A stretch of 64,000 nt of DNA from Arsenophonus sp031446105 (GTDB taxonomy: Bacteria; Pseudomonadota; Gammaproteobacteria; Enterobacterales; Enterobacteriaceae). Position 1 is the stretch's first letter; every line of letters begins with the position of its first letter. The notes under the pieces are model-generated. The model saw only the letters and a program-made list of their open reading frames with translations, had not been told where the DNA came from and did not search any database. This document shows, one piece after another, positions 20,565 to 29,825 of this stretch. A program made the translations under genes and the position numbers. Location: NCBI GenBank assembly GCA_031446105.1, contig CP132907.1:372001-436000 (forward strand). The letters are read 5' to 3'.

Positions 20565-21374
20565 TTATTTAAAATGCTTTACTTTTTTTATAAAATCATA
20601 CGCGGATTGAATTGATTGTGCTTTTTGTTTAGCAATTTCAATCATTTCTTTTGGCAAACCTTTGGCAATTAACTTATCAGGGTGATGTTTGCTCATCAAT
20701 TTAAGATAAGCACGCTTAACTTTAACATAATCATCATTCATTCTTACCCCTAAAACTTTACAAGCATTTTCAAAAATTCTTTTTTGTGTTGTTTTTTCAT
20801 AGTAATTTGAATTATAATAATTTTTATTACATTTTTGATTACCTTCCATTATATTTAAAAATTCTACAAATTTCTGATGAGAAATCCCTAATTCTTCTGC
20901 TATAATAAATAGCATCTTTCTTTCATTAGGATGTAAATAGCCATCAGAAAAAGCAGCTTGTATTTGAATTTCTAAAAACATTTTAATAAGATCAAATCTA
21001 CCAAAACAAGCAAGACGTAATTTTTTTAATGTTTTTCTTATTGGAAATGTTTTTTCTTTTCCTTCTCGAAAAGCATTTATAGATAAAATTCTAGAATTGC
21101 CATATAATTGCATTTTATCCATTAAATTTGTCGCTAATTTTATATCTAATTCAGTAATTCTACCTTTTGCTTTTGTTAAATGACCTAAAATTTGAAATGT
21201 ACTTTTAAAAAAAATTAATCGAAATTTTTCTTTAGAATCTAATGCATCTAAACTTTTTTTTTCTAAAGCTTTATCATATAAATGACCAATTAAAAAACCA
21301 ATAATAACACCTAAAATATGAGTACAAAAGATAATCCCCATCATAATACCAATAATTTTTCCAAAATACTTCAT
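20565..21374 (-). CDS. djlA: Membrane-anchored DnaJ-like co-chaperone DjlA
   Basis: Type III J-domain co-chaperone of DnaK. 269 residues (E. coli 271). N-terminal transmembrane segment (about residues 7-30), TerB-like central region (IQIQAAFSDGYLHPNERKML), and C-terminal J domain with the HPD motif (LMSKHHPDKLIAKGLP) around residue 240. It is divergent from lptD, the E. coli arrangement. Confidence 0.95.
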   Translation of the reverse strand: MKYFGKIIGIMMGIIFCTHILGVIIGFLIGHLYDKALEKKSLDALDSKEKFRLIFFKSTFQILGHLTKAKGRITELDIKLATNLMDKMQLYGNSRILSINAFREGKEKTFPIRKTLKKLRLACFGRFDLIKMFLEIQIQAAFSDGYLHPNERKMLFIIAEELGISHQKFVEFLNIMEGNQKCNKNYYNSNYYEKTTQKRIFENACKVLGVRMNDDYVKVKRAYLKLMSKHHPDKLIAKGLPKEMIEIAKQKAQSIQSAYDFIKKVKHFK

Positions 21375-21515
21375 AAATTTCTTAATTCCTTAATATTCAG
21401 AGTATATAATCTTATATATCATACTATTCATTTTACTTTGTGCGCAGATTATAAAAAATACAGTACTGAAGATTTTAAAATAAACAAGAAAATTAATAAC
21501 AAAAATTTTATTACA

Positions 21516-23882
21516 ATGACAATTTCGATAAAAAAAATAAGAAAAAAAATAATAAAAAATAATTACTTCATAGTAATTATTAGTATTATGCATATTACTA
21601 TTTACAGTCAACAATCTAAAGCAAATTTAAAAGAACAATGTTTGATAAAATCAAATGTAAATAATCAGTCATTTATCAAAGATGATTTTTTAAATATACC
21701 TATTTATATTACTGCAAAAAAAATTACTTCTTCATATCCTAATTTTATAGAATACAAAGGTAATGTAAAAATTCAACAAGGTAATCAAAAACTTATTGCA
21801 GACAAAGTTGAATTAATACAAAAAAAAAATATTAATAAAAAAATACTAGGCAAGATAATCGCAACAAGTAATGTAAATTATGATGATTCACAAATCCTGC
21901 TAAAAGGAGACAAAGCTATTATAAATCTAGATAACAAAGATATAGATTTTGAAAAAAGCAATTACTTCATGATCGGGCAACAAGGCCATGGTTATGCTAA
22001 TAAAATACAATTACGTGAAAACCATCGTTATACAATTTTAGAGAAAGGTACATTTACCTCCTGTCCCAAAAAAAGAAATAGCTGGAGTTTAATTGGTTCA
22101 AAGATTGTTGTGGATCGTGAAAAACAAATTCTTCAAATACAACATGCTAATTTTTTTATTTCTGACATTCCAATTTTTTATAGTCCTTATTTAGTTTTAC
22201 CAATTGGAAATAAACGCCGTACCGGATTTTTATTACCTAATATTACTTATTCAAAAAAATTAGGATTATCTTTTAAAATACCTTTTTACTGGAATATTGC
22301 TTCTAATTATGATATAACTGTTACACCAAAATTTATGACTTCTCATGAAGTTAACATAAATAATGAATTGCGTTATTTAACAAATTTTGGTAAAGGAACT
22401 ATTAAACTAGATTGGTTTAGCAAAAGTAATAAACATAACAATAATAAAATAACTAAAAAAATATTAAAAAATTATCCCTGGAATTTTGATTGGCAACATT
22501 CTGGTATATTTTATAATAAATGGCGATTTGATGCAAATTATAAAAAAAATAATGATTTTAAAAGTTTTATAAATAAATATAATAAAAACTCTATAGATTA
22601 TGAAAACCAAAAATTTAGCATTAGTTATAGACAACCTGATTGGAATACAACTTTTACATATAAGCATTTTTATGCTATTGACAATTTATTAAAAAATAAA
22701 TATTCTAAAATAGAACCAAAATTAGATTTTTACTATTATAAATATAATGTTGGTTCACTGGCTTTTAAAACCTATGCACAAGCTACTTATATCAGTAATA
22801 CTGGTAATAGTAATGATAAAAATCAAAATACAATACGCTTACATATCGAACCAGAATTAAATATACCATTATCAAATAATTTTATACAGATCGATAATAG
22901 CATAAAAATTATGGCTACATATTATGATCAAGATATATCATATAATCTAGATAATAAAAATTTTCAAAAGCATTTTACTCGTATTTTACCTACTTTAAAT
23001 AGTGATGCAAAATTGATTTTTTCGCGAAACTTATTAAGTAATAAATATTACATACAAACACTAGAACCTAGAATACAATATTCTTATGTTCCTTATCGCA
23101 ATCAAAGTAATATTAATAATTACGATTCAATTTTACTGGAAAACGATTATTATAGTTTATTTCAAAAAAAAACATATACCGGACTGGATCGTATTAATGA
23201 TACTAATCAATTAATTACTGGGATCACCACTCGTATTTATAATGAAAAATTTATTGAAAGTTTTAATTTTTCTATTGGACAAAAATATTTTTTTAAACCT
23301 TCTAAAATTGAAAATTTTAACTTAAACATCAAAAATAAAAATAATATAGGTTCATTATTATGGGCAGGTGATCTTTATATTCAATTAGAAAACCATTGGA
23401 AATTATATGGTAGTTTTCAATATGATAAGCGTTTAAATGAAATTACTATTGGTAATATTGCTACAGAATATCAAATAAATAGAAATCATTTAATACAAAT
23501 AAACTATCGTTTTGTCGACAATCAGTATATTAAAAAAACTTATAAAAACATGTTAAATCTTCAAAATGGAATCTCTCAAATAGGGGCCGTAATCAGCTGG
23601 CCATTAGGTTATCATTGGAAATTTATAAGCTCATACTATTTAAATATGAAAAATAATCAACCAATTAATCAATTAATTGGTTTAGAATATAATACGTGTT
23701 GTTGGTCCATAAATATTGGATATGAAAGAAAAATTATTGATTGGAAGAAACAAACACCTCTTAATAACTATGATAATCAATTATCATTTAATCTGGAACT
23801 AAGAGGTTTAAATAATCATGATAATTTTGATATTCAAGATATATTAGCTAATAACATTATACCTTATCAACCAATCTTCTAA
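21516..23882 (+). CDS. lptD: LPS-assembly protein LptD
   Basis: Outer-membrane beta-barrel that inserts lipopolysaccharide into the outer leaflet with LptE. The open frame runs from 21318 but the start is set at ATG 21516, giving 788 residues (E. coli 784) and a signal-peptide-like start ending near YSQQSKA, matching E. coli YSQQGLA. OstA-like N-domain (about 55-200) then barrel. All four disulfide cysteines are kept (KEQC, FTSCPKK, YNTCCWS). It contains an in-frame A10 tract at 21820-21829. First gene of lptD-surA-pdxA-rsmA. Confidence 0.96.
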   Translation: MTISIKKIRKKIIKNNYFIVIISIMHITIYSQQSKANLKEQCLIKSNVNNQSFIKDDFLNIPIYITAKKITSSYPNFIEYKGNVKIQQGNQKLIADKVELIQKKNINKKILGKIIATSNVNYDDSQILLKGDKAIINLDNKDIDFEKSNYFMIGQQGHGYANKIQLRENHRYTILEKGTFTSCPKKRNSWSLIGSKIVVDREKQILQIQHANFFISDIPIFYSPYLVLPIGNKRRTGFLLPNITYSKKLGLSFKIPFYWNIASNYDITVTPKFMTSHEVNINNELRYLTNFGKGTIKLDWFSKSNKHNNNKITKKILKNYPWNFDWQHSGIFYNKWRFDANYKKNNDFKSFINKYNKNSIDYENQKFSISYRQPDWNTTFTYKHFYAIDNLLKNKYSKIEPKLDFYYYKYNVGSLAFKTYAQATYISNTGNSNDKNQNTIRLHIEPELNIPLSNNFIQIDNSIKIMATYYDQDISYNLDNKNFQKHFTRILPTLNSDAKLIFSRNLLSNKYYIQTLEPRIQYSYVPYRNQSNINNYDSILLENDYYSLFQKKTYTGLDRINDTNQLITGITTRIYNEKFIESFNFSIGQKYFFKPSKIENFNLNIKNKNNIGSLLWAGDLYIQLENHWKLYGSFQYDKRLNEITIGNIATEYQINRNHLIQINYRFVDNQYIKKTYKNMLNLQNGISQIGAVISWPLGYHWKFISSYYLNMKNNQPINQLIGLEYNTCCWSINIGYERKIIDWKKQTPLNNYDNQLSFNLELRGLNNHDNFDIQDILANNIIPYQPIF

Positions 23883-23953
23883 AAAAAAATAATATTTTCT
23901 AAATTAAGAAGAAATGGAAAATACAATAAAAAACTAAAAAACAAAAAACTTTT

Positions 23954-25261
23954 ATGAATAGTTGGAAACTAATAATTATTAGCTTATTATACACAATGAG
24001 TACCACTTCAACAGCGATAGAATTAATAAATCAAATAACAGCTATTGTTAATGACGAAGTCATACTAGAAAGTGATATTAGTCATATTCTAAATACAATA
24101 AAAATCGACACAAATCAAAAAGAAGAAATAAAAAAAATACGCCATCAAATATTAGAGAATTTAATTTTAGATAACATTATATTACAAATAGCAAAAAAAA
24201 TGAACATCCAAATACCTGAAGAAGAAATAGATGTGACTATTTCTAATTTTGCAGAAAAAAATGGACTAAAAATTAATGAATTAAAAGAAAAATTAGCAAT
24301 AGATAATATTAATTTCGATTCTTATCGCAATAAGATTCGTCAAAAAATGATGATTAATAAAGTACGCAATCATGAAGTTAGCAAACGAATTATTATTTTA
24401 CCACAAGAAGTAGATTCATTATCTAAACAAATCAATTTACCAATTAACCAAGAAAACAATGTAGATTTCAGTCATATTTTTATTCCCATAAAAAACGAAA
24501 CAAATCATAAAAAAAATTTAATAGCATTAGATCAAGTAAAAAAAATAATAGCACAATTAAAAAATGGAATTAGTTTTGAAAAACTCGCGCTTCTTTATTC
24601 TGCTAATAATCAAATATTAAAATATCCAAAAAAAAAATCATATAAAATTAAAGAATTACCAAGTAATTTTGCGCAATATATTCAAAATGCAAAAAAAAAT
24701 GATATAATTGGTCCTATTCGCTCTAATCTTGGATTTCATATTTTAAAGATAAATAACATAGAAAATAAAAAAATACCTATTTATATAAAAGAAGTAAAAA
24801 TAAGACACATTTTAATTAAAATTTCACCAATTATGGATAACTTTCAAGCTTATAAAAAAATAAAAAATATAAAACAACAAATTGAAAATAAAAAAATAAA
24901 TTTTCAAGAAGCAGCTAAAAAATATTCAGACGATTTAAATTCAGCAAAATATGGTGGTGAAATTGATTGGAATAGAAGTGATGTTTTTGATCAAAAAATA
25001 CAAAATAATTTAATATATTTAAAAAAAAATCAAATAAGCCAACCAATTAAATCTTCTTTTGGATGGCACCTAATTCAACTAAAAAATTTTCGAAAAGTAG
25101 ATAAAACAGAGGAAATAAAGAAAAATAATGCATATTATTTAATATTTAATCGCAAATTTAAAGAAGAAGAAAAAATTTGGGTGCAAGAAAAACGTGCATC
25201 CTCCTACATAAAAATTATAAATACCAGTAATATACATGATTTTTACAAAAAAAAACATTAA
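23954..25261 (+). CDS. surA: Periplasmic chaperone and peptidyl-prolyl isomerase SurA
   Basis: Escorts outer-membrane proteins, including LptD, through the periplasm. 435 residues (E. coli 428): signal peptide (about 1-22), SurA N-terminal helical domain (NQITAIVNDEVILESDI), first parvulin domain (about 175-275, lacking a clear GGDLGW), second parvulin domain (about 285-390) with YGGEIDW and SSFGWHLIQL. In E. coli only the second domain is an active isomerase, so its better conservation fits. Contains an in-frame A10 tract at 24628-24637. Overlaps pdxA by 26 bases. Confidence 0.95.
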   Translation: MNSWKLIIISLLYTMSTTSTAIELINQITAIVNDEVILESDISHILNTIKIDTNQKEEIKKIRHQILENLILDNIILQIAKKMNIQIPEEEIDVTISNFAEKNGLKINELKEKLAIDNINFDSYRNKIRQKMMINKVRNHEVSKRIIILPQEVDSLSKQINLPINQENNVDFSHIFIPIKNETNHKKNLIALDQVKKIIAQLKNGISFEKLALLYSANNQILKYPKKKSYKIKELPSNFAQYIQNAKKNDIIGPIRSNLGFHILKINNIENKKIPIYIKEVKIRHILIKISPIMDNFQAYKKIKNIKQQIENKKINFQEAAKKYSDDLNSAKYGGEIDWNRSDVFDQKIQNNLIYLKKNQISQPIKSSFGWHLIQLKNFRKVDKTEEIKKNNAYYLIFNRKFKEEEKIWVQEKRASSYIKIINTSNIHDFYKKKH

Positions 25262-26231
25262 TAGAATTATCATAACTCCAGGTGAACCATCTGGAATAGG
25301 TCCTGATATTTTAATACAAATTGCTCAATACAACTGGCCAATGCAATTAGTAGTATGTGCTGATCCAGATTTATTAAAATCTCGTGCAAAATTATTAAAT
25401 TTAAAATTAAAAATATATCCTCCAAATTTAAAAAATAAAACACAATCTGCTAAAACATTAGCCGTTTTACCAATAAAATTAACAGTTCCTGTGGTACCAG
25501 GTCAACTTGACAAAAAAAACAGTATTTATGTAATAGAAACATTACGTCGAGCATGTGATGGCTGTATTAGTGGCGAATTTTCTGGATTAGTTACTGGTCC
25601 AATTCATAAAGCCATTATTAATGATGCAGGCATTGCATTTACTGGACATACTGAATTCTTAGCTAAGAGAAGCAATGTTAAAAAAGTGGTTATGATGCTA
25701 ACCACAAAAAAATTAAAAATTGCTCTTGCAACAACTCATATACCTCTTAAAGAAGTACCTCGTGCAATTACTTTTAAAAAATTACAAGAAACTATTTATA
25801 TTTTACATAAAGAATTGAAGTCTAAATTTAAAATTCAAATACCAAAGATTTATGTATGTGGCTTAAATCCTCATGCTGGAGAATATGGATATATTGGAAA
25901 TGAAGAAATTGAAATTATAATTCCATTAATTAAAAAATTACGTTATGAAGGATTGAAAGTTTATGGTCCTTTTTCTGCAGATACTTTATTTCAAGAAAAA
26001 TATTTAAATAAAGCAGACGTAATTTTAAGCATGTATCATGATCAAGGTCTGCCTGTATTAAAAAATAAATCTTTTAATCATGCTGTTAACATTACTTTAG
26101 GATTACCTTTTATACGAACATCAGTAGATCATGGAACAGCAATAGAATTAGCGGGTACTAAAAAAGCAAATATAAATAGCTTTATATGTGCATTAAAATT
26201 AGCTATTAAAATAATAAAAAAAAATGAATAA
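25236..26231 (+). CDS. pdxA: 4-hydroxythreonine-4-phosphate dehydrogenase
   Basis: Vitamin B6 pathway enzyme that makes the amino-ketone condensed by PdxJ. 331 residues (E. coli 329). Family blocks: ITPGEPSGIGPDI, GLVTGPIHKAIINDAGI, FTGHTEFLAKRS (metal-ligand His), CGLNPHAGE and MYHDQGLPVLK, plus GLPFIRTSVDHGTA. Start 25236 lies inside surA; an internal start is unlikely because ITPGEP begins at residue 13. Translationally coupled with surA and rsmA. Confidence 0.96.
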   Translation: MIFTKKNINRIIITPGEPSGIGPDILIQIAQYNWPMQLVVCADPDLLKSRAKLLNLKLKIYPPNLKNKTQSAKTLAVLPIKLTVPVVPGQLDKKNSIYVIETLRRACDGCISGEFSGLVTGPIHKAIINDAGIAFTGHTEFLAKRSNVKKVVMMLTTKKLKIALATTHIPLKEVPRAITFKKLQETIYILHKELKSKFKIQIPKIYVCGLNPHAGEYGYIGNEEIEIIIPLIKKLRYEGLKVYGPFSADTLFQEKYLNKADVILSMYHDQGLPVLKNKSFNHAVNITLGLPFIRTSVDHGTAIELAGTKKANINSFICALKLAIKIIKKNE

Positions 26232-27036
26232 AAAAATTTATCAAGGACATTTTCCACGTAAACGTTTTGGCCAATTTTTTTTAACTGATCCTTTTATTGT
26301 TAAAAATATCATTAAATCTTTTAATCCAAAAAATAATCAAGAAATTATTGAAATTGGTCCAGGTTTAGGGAGTTTAACATTACCTCTTATTAAACACGTA
26401 AAACATATCACAGTAATAGAATTAGATCGCAATTTAGCTTTTCGATTAATGATGCATCCAGAATTAAAAAACAAATTAACAATTTTACAAAATGATGCTA
26501 TGAAAATTGATTTTAGTATTTTTTCTCAATCTAAAGGCAAAAAAATTAGGATATTAGGAAATTTGCCTTATAATATTTCAATCCCCTTAATTTTTCATCT
26601 TTTTAATTACATTAATACTATTACTGATATGTACTTCATGCTACAAAAAGAAGTAGTTAACCGTTTAGTAACAAAAAAAAATATGAAAACATATGGTCAT
26701 CTAAGTATCATGACTCAATATTTTTGTAAAATAGAAAATATTTTAAAAGTATCACCTTCATCTTTTACACCAATTCCAAAAGTAGAATCAGGTATTGTTA
26801 GACTAATTCCTCATAAAAAAAAACATTATCCTATTTGTAACGTAAAAATATTAAGTTTTATTACAAAATTAGCATTTAATCAAAGACGAAAAATAATCAG
26901 AAATAGTTTACAAAAAATATTTACTATTCAGGATTTTAAAAAATTAAATATTAATCCAGAAAACCGTGCTGAAAATATTTCAATTAAAAAATATTGTGAA
27001 TTAGCAAATTTTATTGCTAATAATAAAAAAATATAA
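26224..27036 (+). CDS. rsmA: 16S rRNA dimethyltransferase RsmA (KsgA)
   Basis: Dimethylates A1518 and A1519 of 16S rRNA late in small-subunit assembly. 270 residues (E. coli 273). KRFGQFFLTDP start, SAM-binding motif IEIGPGLGSLTLPL at about residue 40, VIELDRNL, catalytic NLPYNIS and SSFTPIPKVESGIVRL. Overlaps pdxA by 8 bases. apaG, which follows in E. coli, is missing. Confidence 0.97.
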   Translation: MNKKIYQGHFPRKRFGQFFLTDPFIVKNIIKSFNPKNNQEIIEIGPGLGSLTLPLIKHVKHITVIELDRNLAFRLMMHPELKNKLTILQNDAMKIDFSIFSQSKGKKIRILGNLPYNISIPLIFHLFNYINTITDMYFMLQKEVVNRLVTKKNMKTYGHLSIMTQYFCKIENILKVSPSSFTPIPKVESGIVRLIPHKKKHYPICNVKILSFITKLAFNQRRKIIRNSLQKIFTIQDFKKLNINPENRAENISIKKYCELANFIANNKKI

Positions 27037-27042
27037 TAAAAT

Positions 27043-27115
27043 GATGAGAAATATTTAATGTAAAACTTTTTTAAAAAAAATATCTATTTTTTTATAAAAA
27101 AATATATTTCTCATC
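27043..27115. repeat. 12-bp inverted repeat after rsmA
   Basis: GATGAGAAATAT (27043-27054) and ATATTTCTCATC (27104-27115) are perfect reverse complements separated by 49 A/T-rich bases, in the spacer where apaG is missing. It could close a long hairpin at the end of the lptD-rsmA transcript. Function uncertain. Confidence 0.4.
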
Positions 27116-27303
27116 CATAAATATATAATCAAAAAATTCCAAAAACCATATTATTAAAAAATATTTTTATTAAATAACAGAAATATTTATGAATAATTTG
27201 ATTAAAAATATAAAAAATTTACCATTTTAAATAAAACATAAGCAAATATTTTTTTTATATTATATTTGATTTTTTATTTTAAAAATTAATTAATTCAAAA
27301 AAT

Positions 27304-28119
27304 ATGTCTATTTATCTTGTAGGTGATATTCATGGTTGCTACTATGAACTTAAAAAACTTTTAAAAAAAGTAAAATTCAATTCTAGTAAAGATGTTTTAT
27401 GGATTACAGGTGACCTAGTTGCACGTGGAACAGATTCTCTAAAAGTTTTACGTTATATAAAAAAAATATCTACATCAGCTAAAATAGTGCTAGGTAATCA
27501 TGATCTTAATTTAATTAGTATATATTCTAAAATTAGACATCACAAACAAAAAGATAAACTAAAAAAAATACTTTTATCACCTGATGCTGAAATACTTATT
27601 AATTGGCTAAGAAAACAACCACTCTTACAAGTTGATAATGAAAAAAAAATTATTATGTCTCACGCGGGAATTACACCACAATGGGATTTAAAAACTGCTA
27701 TAATATGCGCCAAAGAAGTAGAAAAAATACTTAGTAGCAATATATATCCTATATTTTTACAATCAATGTATGTTAATACACCAAATACTTGGTCATCTAA
27801 ACTAAAAGGACTGTCTCGCTTATGTTTTTCTACTAATGTTTTAACACGTATGAGATATTGTTGGCCTGATGGACGCTTAAATTTAGAATGGAAAGGTACA
27901 CCGGAAAAAACCAAATTTCCTTTAAAACCCTGGTTTAATTTAGTGCGAAAAATACCTAAAGAATATACAATTATTTTTGGTCATTGGTCTGCACTTGAAG
28001 GAAAGGGGACCCCAAAGAACACATACTGCCTCGATACAGGATGTTGTTGGGGGAAAAAACTAACTTTAATGCGTTGGGAAGATAAAAAAATATTTATTCA
28101 AAAAAAACAAAAAAAATAA
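27304..28119 (+). CDS. apaH: Symmetrical bis(5'-nucleosyl)-tetraphosphatase
   Basis: Hydrolyses Ap4A to two ADP and also decaps Np4-RNA. 271 residues (E. coli 280). Metallophosphatase motifs: YLVGDIHGC, WITGDLVARGTDS, VLGNHDLN, MSHAGITPQW and IIFGHWSALEGKG, all metal ligands present. Ends a few tens of bases before the convergent folA. Confidence 0.96.
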   Translation: MSIYLVGDIHGCYYELKKLLKKVKFNSSKDVLWITGDLVARGTDSLKVLRYIKKISTSAKIVLGNHDLNLISIYSKIRHHKQKDKLKKILLSPDAEILINWLRKQPLLQVDNEKKIIMSHAGITPQWDLKTAIICAKEVEKILSSNIYPIFLQSMYVNTPNTWSSKLKGLSRLCFSTNVLTRMRYCWPDGRLNLEWKGTPEKTKFPLKPWFNLVRKIPKEYTIIFGHWSALEGKGTPKNTYCLDTGCCWGKKLTLMRWEDKKIFIQKKQKK

Positions 28120-28154
28120 AATTAATATATTTTTTATCAAAATTTTATTTTTTA

Positions 28155-28181
28155 TAAAAAAATCAAAAAATTATTGATTTT
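28155..28181 (-). terminator. Possible terminator of folA
   Basis: On the minus strand AAAATCAA and TTGATTTT form an 8-bp stem around the folA stop codon (arms 28159-28166 and 28174-28181), followed by a short T run. It sits between the convergent apaH and folA and may serve folA. Confidence 0.4.
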
Positions 28182-28674
28182 TAATACGACGTTCTAAAAT
28201 TTCAAATCTATAATCATAAGAATTTTTGAAATCTGCTAAATGATTTTCACTAAAAACTACATTCCATTCATGAGATTGATAATTTGGAAAATAAGTATCA
28301 CCTTTTATTTTTACATTGACATGTGTTAAATACAGACGATTTGCCATTGGAAAAAATAATTTATAAATTTTTCCACCACCTATAATCATAACTTCTTTTG
28401 CTATTCCTGTTGATTTTAAGGCTTCTTCAACTGAATTTACCCAAATCAGATTTTTAGCATTTTTATTGTTTTTTCTATTACTTAAAATAATATTTAAACG
28501 TTGAGGTAGTGGGCACCCCCCTATAGACTGATAAGTTATACGTCCCATAATAATTGGCTTATTTAATGCATGATGCTTAAACCATGCAAGATCATCTGCT
28601 AAAAACCATGGAATAGTATTATTTACTCCAATTACTTGATTTAATGTCATTGCTGCAATTAAACTGATTTTCAT
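28171..28674 (-). CDS. folA: Dihydrofolate reductase
   Basis: Reduces dihydrofolate to tetrahydrofolate; needed because thyA consumes methylene-THF. The open frame starts at 28761, but the ATG at 28674 (MKISLIAAMTLNQVIG) matches E. coli MISLIAALAVDRVIG, giving 167 residues (E. coli 159). Motifs: IPWFLADDLAWFK (catalytic Asp), KPIIMGRITYQSIG, LNIILSN, MIIGGGKIYKLFFP. Convergent with apaH, as in E. coli. Confidence 0.95.
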   Translation of the reverse strand: MKISLIAAMTLNQVIGVNNTIPWFLADDLAWFKHHALNKPIIMGRITYQSIGGCPLPQRLNIILSNRKNNKNAKNLIWVNSVEEALKSTGIAKEVMIIGGGKIYKLFFPMANRLYLTHVNVKIKGDTYFPNYQSHEWNVVFSENHLADFKNSYDYRFEILERRIKNQ

Positions 28675-29024
28675 GAATAAACCTAAAAATAAATAATAAA
28701 TATTGAATTTTATATCATGAAATTTTTTATACAAAATATTATTATAAATTATATTTTGCATATAACTCGAAAAAAGTTATTAAAATATATTAAAAATTTT
28801 ATTTTATGTAAGAATAAAAAATTAATTTACTATAATTCAATTATAAAACTTTTACAAATAAAAAATAATTAAAAAACAATTTATTAAAAAATAAAATTTT
28901 TTCTAATAAATAATCCAAATATTTTTATATTTAAAAAAAATATTCTTTATAAAAATTATAGATTTTTATTGTAAAACTTTTAAGTACATAAAAAATATCA
29001 AAATAAAAATTTTAAAAAAATTAT
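28675..29024. other. folA-plsC spacer
   Basis: About 350 bases upstream of folA and downstream of plsC. A/T-rich, no gene seen; must contain the folA promoter. The in-frame extension of folA to 28761 is not supported by homology. Confidence 0.5.
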
Positions 29025-29765
29025 TCAAAATATATTCTTTATTTTTTCTTTTTCTTTAACTTCTTTATCTAATTTTTTAATATTCATTTTAAATAAATCA
29101 TAACAATAATTTTTTAGTTCACGTACATTTTTTAAATGATATTTTTTGGTATCTATTGGTGGTAACATTTCAAGAATTACTAAACCGTTATTAAAACGAT
29201 TAAGTTTAATTCGTCCTTCTGTTGTTGATAAACAAACAGGAACTATGGGGACACCAGCCGCAATAGCCGCATAAAATGCACCTGTTTTAAAAGGTAATAA
29301 ACCACGTCCACGACTACGTGTTCCTTCAGGAAATATCCAAACAGAAATTTTTCTTTTTTTAATTTGATTTACAATTTTTATAATTGTATTATGAGATTTA
29401 GTTCGATTAAAGCGATCAATCAAAATATTTCCAGATAACCAATATAATTGTCCAAAAAATGGAATTAGTACTAAACTTTTTTTTCCAACAGTAACAGTAT
29501 TTACTTGTACCGCATTTGACATAGTTATCATATCATAATTATTTTGATGATTACCAATATAAATACTAGGACCATAATTTTCTGCCTCAATAGGAACACG
29601 TGCAATAATTTTAATTCCAAAAACATAAGATAACTTGCCAAATAAACGGCTAAATTTCATTACATGAGATGATTTTTTTAAATTAAATAAACAATAAAAA
29701 AAACCAAATATAGAAACAAAAATAGTAAATAAAATAACAATAATAATACGAAAAATTCCTAACAT
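29025..29765 (-). CDS. plsC: 1-acyl-sn-glycerol-3-phosphate acyltransferase
   Basis: Inner-membrane enzyme making phosphatidic acid, the precursor of membrane phospholipids. 246 residues (E. coli 245). N-terminal membrane segment, catalytic HX4D box GNHQNNYDM at about residue 73, and substrate box WIFPEGTRSRGRG at about 145. Follows parC by 60 bases, the parC-plsC order of E. coli. Confidence 0.95.
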   Translation of the reverse strand: MLGIFRIIIVILFTIFVSIFGFFYCLFNLKKSSHVMKFSRLFGKLSYVFGIKIIARVPIEAENYGPSIYIGNHQNNYDMITMSNAVQVNTVTVGKKSLVLIPFFGQLYWLSGNILIDRFNRTKSHNTIIKIVNQIKKRKISVWIFPEGTRSRGRGLLPFKTGAFYAAIAAGVPIVPVCLSTTEGRIKLNRFNNGLVILEMLPPIDTKKYHLKNVRELKNYCYDLFKMNIKKLDKEVKEKEKIKNIF

Positions 29766-29825
29766 ATCAACCTCAAAATAAAAAAAACTTTTTAAACAAA
29801 ATAAAAAATAATTTATTAATAATGT

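Noticed and set aside
21318..21515. N-terminal extension of lptD overlapping djlA
   Set aside because: Overlaps the 5' end of divergent djlA and would bury the signal peptide; ATG 21516 fits E. coli LptD.
28675..28761. N-terminal extension of folA (29 extra residues)
   Set aside because: Low-complexity, no counterpart in dihydrofolate reductases; ATG at 28674 matches the family start.
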